40,000 bases of DNA from Bigelowiella natans CCMP2755 (Eukaryota; Cercozoa; Chlorarachniophyceae): contig ADNK01000056.1 of the NCBI GenBank assembly GCA_000320545.1, forward strand, positions 1-40,000, given 5' to 3'. A program made the translations under genes and the position numbers. The notes under the pieces were generated by a model that saw only the letters and a program-made list of their open reading frames with translations, was not told the origin of the DNA and searched no databases. Of the stretch, positions 1 through 8,713 are shown in pieces; position 1 is the stretch's first letter; the number at the start of each line of letters is the position of its first letter.

Positions 1-30
1 TTGAGAAGGTAGCTAGGTGAGTATATTAGT

Positions 31-38
31 ATATATAT

Positions 39-93
<55 letters not shown>

Positions 94-94
94 A

Positions 95-156
<62 letters not shown>

Positions 157-167
157 CTATATATGTA
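31..167. repeat. Compound (TA)n/(CA)n microsatellite
   Basis: Alternating TA and CA dinucleotide runs occupy this stretch almost without interruption: TA, CA, TA, CA, then TA again. Long TA runs of this kind can extrude cruciforms. The reading frame through it (Tyr/Ile/His/Thr repeats) is a by-product of the repeat. Confidence 0.95.
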
Positions 168-184
168 TTTTTGGTACTTTTAAG

Positions 185-283
185 ATTGATGTGCAAAGTT
201 GTTATCATAATATTACCGAGGATAAAGCTATGACACCATCGCAAACTAGGAGATTTTCCAACCATTCCTACGGCGCATCATAA
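185..283 (+). CDS. Possible 3'-terminal exon of a gene entering from the left edge
   Basis: After an AG at 183-184 there is an open frame of 32 codons ending in TAA at 281-283, reading IDVQSCYHNITED and ending SNHSYGAS. It follows a pyrimidine-poor, T-rich stretch. The composition is unlike the neighbouring repeats, but there is no family match and no partner exon inside the window. It could equally be a chance open frame. Confidence 0.2.
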   Translation: MDVQSCYHNITEDKAMTPSQTRRFSNHSYGAS

Positions 284-621
284 GCAATCATAAGTCAGAA
301 TCGAGGAGAGGCCTAATATCCCCTTTCTTTCTCCTCAATGCTCTCATATCCACTGTTAGCGTGTTTTTTGCGTCATTCCTGCTCCCAAGTCTCGTCATTA
401 TTGCTTGCAACTCAACAACTTACCGGCCCCCTGTCCTCTTGCTTTCTCCCTCTCTCCCTCTCTCTCTATCTCTCTCTCATTCTGTACGTTGCGTTCCTTC
501 GCCGTTTCCGCCTTTATCCTATATGTCCGGCCTTTTTTCACCCGAATTTGAAACCTTCAGGAACAATTTATGAGAATGTAGTGGAATAGAAATCTCATGT
601 AATCTAAAAATTTTGTTGTGC

Positions 622-666
622 TTCTCTCTCTCTCTCTCTCTCTCTCCCTCTCCCTCCTACAGCGAG

Positions 667-709
<43 letters not shown>
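622..709. repeat. (CT)n facing (GA)n inverted microsatellite
   Basis: A CT run (about 622-653) is followed after a short non-repetitive spacer by a GA run (about 672-709). The two arms are complementary, so the unit can fold into a hairpin or an H-DNA-like structure. Confidence 0.9.
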
Positions 710-710
<1 letters not shown>

Positions 711-797
711 GCCAAAACCGGCTGCAGGCCATTCTCTTTCAATTAACTATTCCCCTGCTTACCCGTTTGGTTCGTTATCCTCGGACTGTGCAATAAG

Positions 798-972
798 GGT
801 GGAGCCTTTCAGAAGTATCGAGCCCTTAGATTTGAGACTCTTACAGTTGGAGTAGTATTGCAGCGAGCCGTCGAAGAGGCGGAAGAACCGTCTCTTATAC
901 CTATGGAAAAGTAAATTGATATCATCACTATTTTTGCAATCGCATGCAGGAGATTCAACAACAGCCTCGAAA
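798..972 (+). CDS. Possible two-exon 3' end of an unrecognised gene
   Basis: An open frame with protein-like composition (KYRALRFETLTVGVVLQ, then RAVEEAEEPSLIPME) runs from about 798 to a GT donor at 911 (AAAA|gtaaat). A pyrimidine/A-rich 37-nt stretch ends in gcatgcag at 948. Joining the exons gives PMEKRFNNSLEIF and a TGA at 970-972. The 5' boundary is not clear because several AG dinucleotides precede it and a stop lies in frame near 735. No family recognised. The 37-nt intron would be the shortest in the window, which lowers confidence. Confidence 0.25.
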
Positions 973-1087
973 TATTTTGAGGAGGTATGCCACTCTAAGA
1001 GGACAACGGTTCACGAGCGATACGAATACCCCAGGCTACGGTTAGCGTACCTTTTATTCCATTCGCCCCTCTTCGACAGGTATCCCT

Positions 1088-1530
1088 GCTTTATCATAAT
1101 CCCTTGATTCCGTCACCTCTTTTTCTTGGAAGCTTCCTACGCGTTTGTAATTCGCTCTACTACTACTACTACTACTACTCTTCCCCTCCTCCCCTCACAT
1201 CAAGCTCCTTTTTCTGGTGCACCTGGGTCAGTAAGTAGTACGAGTACCCCAGTTGTTGTTGTTGTAGTTGTTGTAACAAACAACAACACCAGACCTAGAA
1301 TTTAATAATTGTTCTGATTATTGCCGTTCATACCCATCGTTCAGCAACCTAAACTTACCTCTCCTTTTTTCCTAGCCACGAGATGGAGTCCGAAAGCGGA
1401 AGCAGGAGTGTAAAAGTGGTGTCGCATGCACAATCCGGAATGCCGTTTTGCCTGAACTCTTCAGTTACAGGTTCTTCCTAATCGCCATGCGGTTACACCT
1501 CTGCACACAATCGCTTGTGAATATCTCTGA
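1088..1530. other. Gene-free stretch with (CTA)n and (GTT)n/(CAA)n repeats
   Basis: Contains a CTA run near 1157-1178 and a GTT run (about 1252-1275) immediately followed by its complement CAACAACAAC, forming a short hairpin. I see no supportable exon here. Confidence 0.7.
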
Positions 1531-1834
1531 AATATCTCATAGGATTTCATGTCGTCCAGCTCCTTTTTAAGTTAAAAGTCTTTATTAGACGGTTTTCGCA
1601 AAAGTTTTACAACAACTATTGGAGTAACGGATGTCACCGAAAAATAAACCACCTTCCCCGAAATTATATTAGAAGAACTTGTCGAAACTTGCGAAAGCGT
1701 ATGAGTTTACAAATTTCTACAAGTTGGCAATTCCGTTACTCCAATAGTTGTTGTAAAAACTTTTGCGAAAACCGTCTAATATCTCATAGGGTTTCATGTC
1801 GTCCAGCTCCTTTTTAAGTTAAAAGTCTTTATTA
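1531..1834. mobile_element. MITE-like foldback element inside a 57-bp direct repeat
   Basis: Bases 1584-1631 and 1732-1780 are near-perfect inverted repeats of about 47 bp (start attagacggttttcgc, end ggagtaacgga). They differ by one base in a T run and enclose about 100 bp of unique sequence with no ORF. The whole palindrome is flanked by a 57-bp direct repeat, 1531-1587 and 1778-1834, with a single mismatch (A at 1544, G at 1791). A TA dinucleotide sits at each terminus (TA|GACGG...CCGTC|TA), compatible with a TA-target DNA transposon such as Tc1/mariner-type MITEs, although the tip sequence does not by itself identify a superfamily. No transposase is encoded, so it would be non-autonomous. 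Confidence 0.85.
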
Positions 1835-2105
1835 TTAACCTCGTATGAAAACCGCGAAAAATATCCAATGGATATCCAATGGATATCCTGATATCCGTAC
1901 AGATCATCACGCTGCGCGCCTGAACAACCTCCCAAAACCGTGAAAATGGGATAAAATATCTATGAAAAACCATGAAAAAGCCTGCATTTACAGATTACGC
2001 TGCGCGCGCGCGCTCTGGAATTGCGGGAAGAATTTAAAATAGTTACTGATTACAATTTGGTGTCCGTGAGCGCGGTCCTGCTTTGCGCTCTCCTCCTTGA
2101 AGAGA

Positions 2106-2669
2106 ATGACACTGGATTTAGAAACAGTCTCGTCTATAAAACAGATAGGGGTCTCCTCTTCAGGAATGTCCCACGCTGAGCGTCGATCTATGGCTTGGAA
2201 TCCGCAAAAGGCAAAGCGGGCCCGCCTCTCTTTTAGAAAAAGATCTACTCAATATTTTAGTCCGTGCAGCTCCAAATCAAGATGGTTTGAGCGTCGAATT
2301 AGAGCTAACCCGTCAACTCTTACTGGAACAATCTCCAAATTGTGTATTTCTTCTCACTTGAGAAAAAAATGCACTCCCACAATTTCCATCCCAGAATTCA
2401 ACACTCCGGACTCAAGCAGCTCGGACGAGGAGATAGAGTACCCCGACGGCGAAGCTTCCACTCCACCAGCAACCTTAGCTCGGTTATCCTTCCGGCCAAT
2501 TCAACCTGAACATATTCCCAACCCTAGGAACTTAAACACTGAGACAGAGATTATTCTTCCAATTGTAAAGAAGACGATGAAGCCCATTCTGCTTAAATTA
2601 GCTCCGCAGAAGAGGAAAAGTCAACCTTCACTCCTGAAACAAAACCGCAAAAATTTGCAGATAGGCTAA
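2106..2669 (+). CDS. Ser/Arg-rich basic protein of unknown function, 187 aa
   Basis: Single open frame from the first ATG (2106) to TAG (2667-2669). An in-frame stop lies just upstream near 2066, so this ATG is the natural start if the gene is intronless. The protein is basic and Ser/Pro-rich, has no signal peptide or membrane segment, and contains an acidic casein-kinase-2-like patch (PDSSSSDEEIEYPD, residues 101-114). The hexapeptide ARLSFR occurs twice (residues 39-44 and 125-130). The RxL core resembles short cyclin-docking or linear-interaction motifs, which would suit a regulated nuclear protein, but that is inference. An AATAAA lies at 2743-2748, 74 nt after the stop. No family recognised. 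Confidence 0.5.
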   Translation: MTLDLETVSSIKQIGVSSSGMSHAERRSMAWNPQKAKRARLSFRKRSTQYFSPCSSKSRWFERRIRANPSTLTGTISKLCISSHLRKKCTPTISIPEFNTPDSSSSDEEIEYPDGEASTPPATLARLSFRPIQPEHIPNPRNLNTETEIILPIVKKTMKPILLKLAPQKRKSQPSLLKQNRKNLQIG

Positions 2670-2742
2670 ACAGCAAAAAGAAAATGATATAAAAAAAGCA
2701 TGAGTAGCCCGCGCGGTAAATGTAAGACAACAATGACAACTT

Positions 2743-2748
2743 AATAAA
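2743..2748 (+). terminator. Candidate polyadenylation signal AATAAA
   Basis: A perfect AATAAA hexamer 74 nt downstream of the stop of the 187-aa open frame. The position fits a 3' UTR end, but the hexamer is common in AT-rich DNA. Confidence 0.35.
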
Positions 2749-3232
2749 ATGGATTTATTCAAAAATGTGGATGCACTTTGTAATTTGGAGCACATACACA
2801 TGATACACACATTTTAAATGGTTCAGTTGTGATGTATAGAAGCCACAGAGGTGTGAAATTGTGCCTTTTTGTTCTGCACGTGTGCATCACAGTTGCTACG
2901 CACTAAGCACTGCACGCACCCATAAATATCGTGTATCGCACATACGTCCACATACCACATACTGACACATGCAAGCTACGCCTTGGCTAGTTAGGCTGCG
3001 CAACATCATAGCTACGCTAAGTAATGCTGTTGTATTGTAAATAAATGTATGGCACGATGACAGCAGACATGGTGGGCGTCTGCGCCCCACGTACTAGCTT
3101 GGCTTGAATGTTCGCTCAGCACAAGTTCATGCATGCATGTGGAGGACAATCCATGAGGGAATAAATGATTGGAGCAGTTATGGCTTCATCATTGAAAATC
3201 GAAAAATGCTAGATGGCACATCGTAGATTGAT
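2749..3232. other. Spacer without recognisable genes
   Basis: Enriched in gcatgca/tgcatg-type words typical of the gene-free spacers in this window. No open frame here has protein-like composition, and the minus-strand frame near 2896-3090 lacks any domain. Confidence 0.6.
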
Positions 3233-3898
3233 GTGCCCACAAATGCGTGGAACAAAGCATCCTTGTTTCGTCGGCTCAAATCGATCACTGACGACTTGTT
3301 AGATGACGAATTGCCCACCGTTTTGGCGACAACAGAGGCGCCAAAAAAAGAACTGAAAAAACATCACAAGGTGATGAAATCCTGTGCTTTCAACGAATTC
3401 GAAGAGGAATGGTCCAATGATTCATTGCGCTCTGTGCATCTCAAGAATCTTGGATTCCTCCCGTCATCTTCGATCACCGGCATCAAACTGAAACTTCCAA
3501 GTGTTGCTACATCATGGATGCGCGCCATCTGTGGTGTCGGCAATTTTGGAAAATTCATGTCATCACGTGGACAATGCACAGAGGAAGATGCTACGTGCGA
3601 TGCATGTGGCATCCTGAAGGACATGGATCATCTCCTGCAATGTCCAACACATGGTCGAGAACAAATCAGATTGCGCAATCAAATGCGCGCGATCATGAAT
3701 CGCAACGACGATGCGAACCGGCTGACAAAGGCTGAAAAGGACTCCAGAACTGATGCGCGCAGTGCGCGGCAACATCGGTCGCATGAGGACGCTTTCAAAT
3801 GCATGAAACACATCGTGGCAGAAACCAACAGATGCAACATTAGCGCTGCAGCCGCTGCATTGCACAGCTACATCAGGATGACCATTGAAAAAATTTGA
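3233..3898 (+). pseudogene. C-terminal fragment of a non-LTR retrotransposon-type ORF
   Basis: An open frame of about 220 codons ends in TGA (3896-3898) but has an in-frame TAG just upstream of 3233 and no ATG near the start, so it is 5'-truncated. Around codons 118-140 it has a Cys/His knuckle (CDACGILKDMDHLLQCP, i.e. CX2C...HX4C) followed by a basic RLRNQMR segment. A CX2CG...HX4CP cluster of this kind is typical of the region after the reverse transcriptase domain in LINE-like elements. No reverse transcriptase motif remains. The coding segment recurs, decayed, immediately downstream (3990-4260) and again near 13.3 kb. It could alternatively be a domesticated zinc-knuckle gene. Confidence 0.45.
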
Positions 3899-4345
3899 TT
3901 CTTCATTGCATCCGTCTCACACATGGAGGACATCATCGCATTGCACACTGTGCAGACTTGGCAGTTTCAGACCATCATCAAGGGGCTTTTGCAACTCGGC
4001 TGAAGCACATTGTGACACGTGCAACATCATCGACGACACAGATCACGTCCTGTCATGCCCACATGCAATGCTCTGCACACCAACGCAGACTTCGAAACCA
4101 ACTGAGCAACTGAGCAATGTCATGGATCGGAAAAGCAACACAAAATGATTGATTGCAGCTGAAAAGGAAAGGCTACGCATCATGCGCGACATCGACGAAA
4201 GAACATTGTGTGATGCTTTCAAATGCATGAAGCACGCAATGACATGCAACAGAGACAAATGAATTTGACATGAGCTACTTACATCATGTCAGGGTGACAA
4301 CATGTTGAACAAATTCAATTTGTTCATTGCATCCGTCTCACATGT
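3899..4345 (+). repeat. Second, degenerate tandem copy of the retrotransposon 3' end
   Basis: Translations in shifted frames repeat the motifs of the preceding fragment: CDTCNIIDDTDHVLSCP (4015-4065) parallels CDACGILKDMDHLLQCP, and CDAFKCMKHAM (about 4208-4244) parallels EDAFKCMKHIV. Both copies end in the same non-coding tail, ttcattgcatccgtctcaca (near 3902-3921 and 4321-4340). The copy is interrupted by stops and frameshifts, so it is not a gene. Confidence 0.6.
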
Positions 4346-5029
4346 TACAGACAGAGGTAGCTTCATGCATGTACATGTGGCCTGCTCTAGTGCTACTACT
4401 CGGTTTCGAGCGTCCACCTTACATCACAGCGATCGCAAAAATGGGCCCAACAGATATGGAATCTGCCGTGCACATGTTGCCACATAGCTGATTCCTTGCG
4501 TCCATCATTGGCACACACCAAGCTAGTAAGTCAGGATGGGCGTTGTTGTCGTACTTATATACGCATCGTGCATGTTGCGCGCGATATCGACTGCAGAGGC
4601 ACAGTGCACATGACACATGTGCATGTAGCTACACACATTTAATGCAACAGTGTCGCACAAACGTTGCCCTTCACAGCAGCACCACAATCAATGAACGAAA
4701 AGGAAGGCTTATATGTGTTGGCTTTTGAATTAACACAGGCTATTAGCTTAATAATTATACGCCTGCCCTACGAGCTCGCTGCATATAAATTATTAGACAG
4801 TCATGCACGCAATGATCGACACACGTATGAGATTATAATAATCCTTTTACATGTCACGTGCATCAAGTTTACACTGAAATTTCGGCCCTGTAGTGGTTTG
4901 AATTTCAGTTCATCAATAAGTATAATGGTGTGCATAATCTACTGAATGGGAACTATGATTAAGCATAGCTCCTACACACTGCATCCTCTCCTAGGTTAAT
5001 ATGTATCAGTTGGTATGGATAATAGCTAT
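4346..5029. other. Spacer without recognisable genes
   Basis: AT-rich and interspersed with gcatgc/gcgcg words. Short open frames on both strands have no protein-like composition, signal peptide or splice partners. Confidence 0.6.
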
Positions 5030-5257
5030 TCAACAGAGTATTGCTTCGATATCTTCTGGGTGCATCCAATGATGGTTGCCTCGTGACAACGATTTCAATG
5101 ACCAGACTTCTGTGCTGCTGTGATAACCGCAGACTGCCATGCAGCGGCACTGACCTGATTTACAAGATTTTAGGATGCTCAACAGAGACGAATTGAACTC
5201 AGCATGAATGATCATTACCCCTGCTGTAAGGATGATGATGACGACGGGATTTTTCAT
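5030..5257 (-). CDS. Possible small secreted Cys-containing protein, 75 aa
   Basis: ATG (5257-5255) opens a 75-codon frame beginning MKNPVVIIILTAGVMIIHA, a plausible signal peptide, followed by a stretch with Cys residues (SCKSGQCRCMAVCGYH). No family recognised. It lies downstream of the TPR-like gene on the same strand, between that gene's candidate poly(A) site and a spacer. It may be chance, because the hydrophobic start is partly created by a GAT/GAC repeat (5231-5244). Confidence 0.25.
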   Translation of the reverse strand: MKNPVVIIILTAGVMIIHAEFNSSLLSILKSCKSGQCRCMAVCGYHSSTEVWSLKSLSRGNHHWMHPEDIEAILC

Positions 5258-5312
5258 CCATGCCGGAACATACTCCTTGGTAGGTCCCTGAGACAGAGTA
5301 GATAATTAAATG

Positions 5313-5318
5313 TTTATT
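5313..5318 (-). terminator. Candidate polyadenylation signal of the TPR-like gene
   Basis: AATAAA on the minus strand, about 85 nt after the TAG that ends the TPR-like gene at 5403. Confidence 0.4.
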
Positions 5319-5402
5319 CATTGACACTTTCGCCGTGGTGCAGTAGTGAAAGATATTGGTATAGTTGTACTACTATTTGCAGAAGATTAAGTAGTACCGG
5401 GT

Positions 5403-5701
5403 CTACGACAGGAGCAACTTGAGGAGTAGTTTTGTATTTTGCCTTTCAGAAAGAATGTCAAAGTCATCGTATTTATACTGCTGAATGCAATCTTCTCCTC
5501 CCCCTCCTGCTATTAACAACTAGTTATATCTCACCTTTGTTGGTCTGCGTGCTTTTCTATCCCGAGCCCTGTATCTGTCTGCGTTCCCCTCAAACCCCCA
5601 GTTTAAATCCCTGATTACGACGGAATATATGCAAATGAACCAGACTCCATTACTAAAATTATCTAATCACCATCATTGTGCCTCAATCATCCTTTCACAT
5701 C

Positions 5702-5732
<31 letters not shown>

Positions 5733-7125
5733 AATTGGTATTTGCTCCAGCGAATGTATCGACCTTTCTGGCTGCTTCAGAACTGGTGCTTGCATTACGA
5801 ATCGGAATTCCTCTGCCTGATAGAGCAAGGCCTCATTTTTACATATAATCCAAAGGGAGGGGGGATGCAAATGGGAGACTGGTACTACCTGTTTTGCTAG
5901 CTTCTGGGAAGGATGGGTTTCTTCGATGATCTTCAATACCTGTGAAATGAGTCACCGCTAGATCTCAATTGCTATATTTCCACATTGATTTCTTTTCCAC
6001 TATATCACTCCATTTTATTTATTTTTTTTTTGTCATGATTATGATGATAGTTATGATAATGAAACATAACAACGAAACAATTATTTCATTCTTCTATAAA
6101 TTTATTTACATCGCACGCATCGTCGGTTCTCCCCATGGCATCCAATGTGAACGCGATGTAAATCTGTATGTCACCTCCCACCCGCGTAAGAGGATCTTGT
6201 ACCTTCATTGCCTATGCATCGAGACAAAAATAAACTTATATTGAAAGGATTGTCGCCCCAAATATCAAAGGAGGAAAACCTCAGTCAGCTTTTCCATTGC
6301 GGCCTTGTATTCACCTGCTTCGAATAGCTTCTTACCAGTCCTGATACATGCCAAAGAGTTGATCTAGTTGATGACAGGTCCAGAAAGGCATATAAATCTG
6401 GAGCACTCACTCAAATGGTTGCCATCCTGGGGAGTTAGCTTTCTCCAGTTCATCACGCCTTACAAGCAGGATAGGCAGCACACAGGTTGACTTGAAAGCA
6501 TGGATCATGAGGCTGGTAGTTTAGAGGAATAGAGTATCTAGGGCAAGGACAGATTCTTCACGTACTTTTGCCGACTATCGGAGAGCTTTCGTCGAACTCG
6601 TGTTGCATATTGCTTCTGCACCGGGGAGGACTGCACGAGAGGAGGAAACAGTCAACATTATCATGTGAACTAATAGATGGGTTTTAAATTACGAACTAAA
6701 TCAAGTGCTTTGGCCCCCATCCGGAAGGCCTCTCTTGCATCGTCATCATCAAGGACATCTTCAGGCAACTTTCCTGAAAGCAAAGATGTGTATCGCTCTT
6801 TCAGATCAGAATAAATTCGCGGAAAATGCATTCCAAGTAGATGAATATTTTATGGTTCCAAACCTTCCTCTATTTTGTCTGCAACATCCCTCAACATCCT
6901 CGCATCCTTCAAGCGCCCAATGTCTTTTGCAAATGTCCTGAGTTTGAAGGCTCGATTCTGCGCTTCTGAGAGCCTGGACACCGACTCGCTTGGTAACGAG
7001 GATGGCAGGGAGTACAATGGTTGCATTCTGGTCCTGTAAGCAGGCGGGAGGGAAGGAGTTGCGATGCAGTGGGCGGAGAAGATCACGGTGGTTAGAACCA
7101 CAAGCGAAACCCGCCCCGTTGCCAT
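5403..7125 (-). CDS. TPR-like protein with N-terminal signal peptide, 308 aa, 10 exons
   Basis: Exons (minus): 7125-6864, 6773-6697, 6630-6566, 6512-6411, 6340-6280, 6211-6110, 5939-5889, 5816-5764, 5610-5535, 5480-5403. All nine introns are GT..AG and every phase joins, giving 927 nt. Residues 1-22 look like a signal peptide (MATGRVSLVVLTTVIFSAHC), followed by a basic Ser/Pro stretch that could be a plastid transit region. The C-terminal half reads as one helical-repeat unit: GKKLFEAGEYKAAMEKLTE (171-189), GGDIQIYIAFTLDAMGRTDD (201-220), then HPSQKLAKQAEEF and APVLKQPER. I recall this general pattern (repeat, HP..., APxLKxPE) from TPR-like proteins of plastid-bearing organisms, but I cannot name the family. 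The function is probably scaffold-like and organellar (inference). It starts only 44 bp from the next gene on the same strand. Exon 2's donor (gttcgt) is weak. Confidence 0.8.
5703..5731. repeat. (ATC)n microsatellite in intron 8 of the TPR-like gene
   Basis: Nine to ten ATC units. On the minus strand it reads ATG-ATG and creates a false poly-Met frame. Confidence 0.95.
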
Positions 7126-7169
7126 TTTTTCGGAAGTGAGAGCAAAATACCTTTACGACAAGATCTAAA

Positions 7170-8655
7170 TCATTGTCGCAGGATTAAATTAGGATCCATT
7201 TTCACAACATTTACAAATTTCACAATCGCCTGCGTCATTTCGTTCTGATCTACGCATGAGAACGCGTTACGAATATATCCTCTTTCAATCGTCAGAACGT
7301 GTAAATTGGGGGAAATGACCTGTTTTTTAATTGAAAGTAAAAATAAAAGCGGCAACATAAGCCTGAAATTTCTCCTAGGATAATGGCCGTCGCCTCGGCT
7401 ATGCTCTGGTTGCGAAAATTTTCTTGAGTTCTCATGCAGAATTTTACCTTCTTGTCATTCAAACTTAGGGAGACATACTCTCCAATAGTACAACAGACGG
7501 TGCTCCCATTCTCTTCGTGTCTTCTGATACCCCTGCACCGCATTCATCACACCATCCTGGTAGTACCTTTCCCCTTTCTTCTCATATTTGGGAATTAGAT
7601 GTTTGAATCAACGGATACATGTGTTTAGATCCAGCCATCTGAAATCGAACCAAGCGCATTTTCCTCTGCCCGTCTGATTTTCTCCACCAGCGGAATTTCT
7701 TCGTTCTGCTCTGGACTGCTGTAAATCACCCTAAGAATGCATTAGAATTCAGAAGGAGCATGATTTTAAATACTTTCGCAAAATCTTTTGTCATTGTGCA
7801 TTTCGTTTGAGAGACATCGCTCCTTATGCTGGCTGGTGTAACGTTATGATAATTCTTCAGCTCCGCAGTTGGGTACTCCATCGTTGAAGACTTCGTCTCC
7901 TCACGGGCATATGTCGCTCTCACAAAACTGCTGCCTGCTGCTGACCCCGAGGATGCTAAGAAGCGTGAAGAGGACACCAAATCTATTTTTTTAAAAAAAG
8001 GTAGTAGGAAAGACTCCTTACTACCCTCAAGATGCCATAATTATTCCAGAATTGATTGTCCCGTTGACATGTTACGAATAACGACGACATACATCTGCGC
8101 AACAGCCTTCACAACCCAGAGCACATGCACCAGCTCGCTGCCACCTGAATCAATGAAAATTGCCCGTATCTCCTTCTCCTCTTTCTCCTTCTCCTCCTAT
8201 GTCGGAATCGCAGGCATCTTGGTGATTCTCTGGCGAAACATATCGACTGTGGTGATGTATCCCATTGAGAATGGGTTAGAAACCTACCTCATCTCGTGTG
8301 CTCGTGAGGCGCTCGGCCAGGGCTTCGAATATACCGGTGGGTTGGTAGTATCAAAAGGAACAATAGAAGTATCCATAAATCGTATTAAAAATACTGGTGA
8401 AAGAGTGATGAATAGAATGACACCGTCCCCTCGAGATACCGTGGTGTTAATTGTACTCTGGATCTCAAAACCACTAATTTTCGGCTTGTTCAAGGACCTC
8501 TCAATGCAATGTGGAAGCTTACCTTCAAGTTTGGATATATCTCGGGCCTCTACGAGGGAATAGGTAGTAGGCATGCTACATGCGAAGACTAACAAACAAG
8601 ATATTTTGTAGAGTATCAATCTCGGTTTGGAGAAAAGTAGATGTAATATGCGCAT
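7170..8655 (-). CDS. Unknown secreted/organellar protein, about 301 aa, 7 exons
   Basis: Best model (minus): 8655-8523, 8322-8288, 8196-8076, 7955-7774, 7705-7651, 7580-7479, 7447-7170, totalling 906 nt with all phases consistent. An in-frame TGA directly precedes the ATG, fixing the start. The N-terminus is basic then hydrophobic (LILYKISCLLVFACSMPTTY), a signal peptide or anchor. An acidic/basic helix (EEEKEKEEKEIRAIF) and a hydrophobic segment (VHVLWVVKAVAQMYVVVI) follow. Exon 6 contains WCDECGAG, suggestive of a metal-binding turn. Exons 1-4 are well supported. Exons 5-7 are less certain because more than one frame is open there and alternative acceptors exist. No family recognised. It is compactly placed: 44 bp from the next gene's ATG and 58 bp from a divergent start. 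Confidence 0.6.
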
Positions 8656-8713
8656 ACCTCATGTGTATGTAAATTTAATTACGTGTGTTGTTTGTCTGGG
8701 GAAAGGCATTAGG
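8656..8713. promoter_or_regulatory. 58-bp divergent intergenic region
   Basis: Separates the ATG of the minus-strand secreted protein (8655) from the ATG of the plus-strand carrier-like protein (8714). It is AT-rich in the middle (gtaaatttaattacgtg). Any promoters must be shared or lie inside the opposing gene, if both start codons are right. Confidence 0.45.

Noticed and set aside
8284-8459. Apparent exon in intron 1 of the secreted protein (frame with RFMDTSIVPFDTTNPP)
   Set aside because: It can be joined to exon 1 but then ends at a stop soon after. The alternative acceptor at 8323 joins in phase to all later exons.
8069-8563. 164-codon plus-strand open frame
   Set aside because: It overlaps exons 1-3 of the minus-strand secreted protein in antisense and spans their splice sites. 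The composition is low-complexity Ser.
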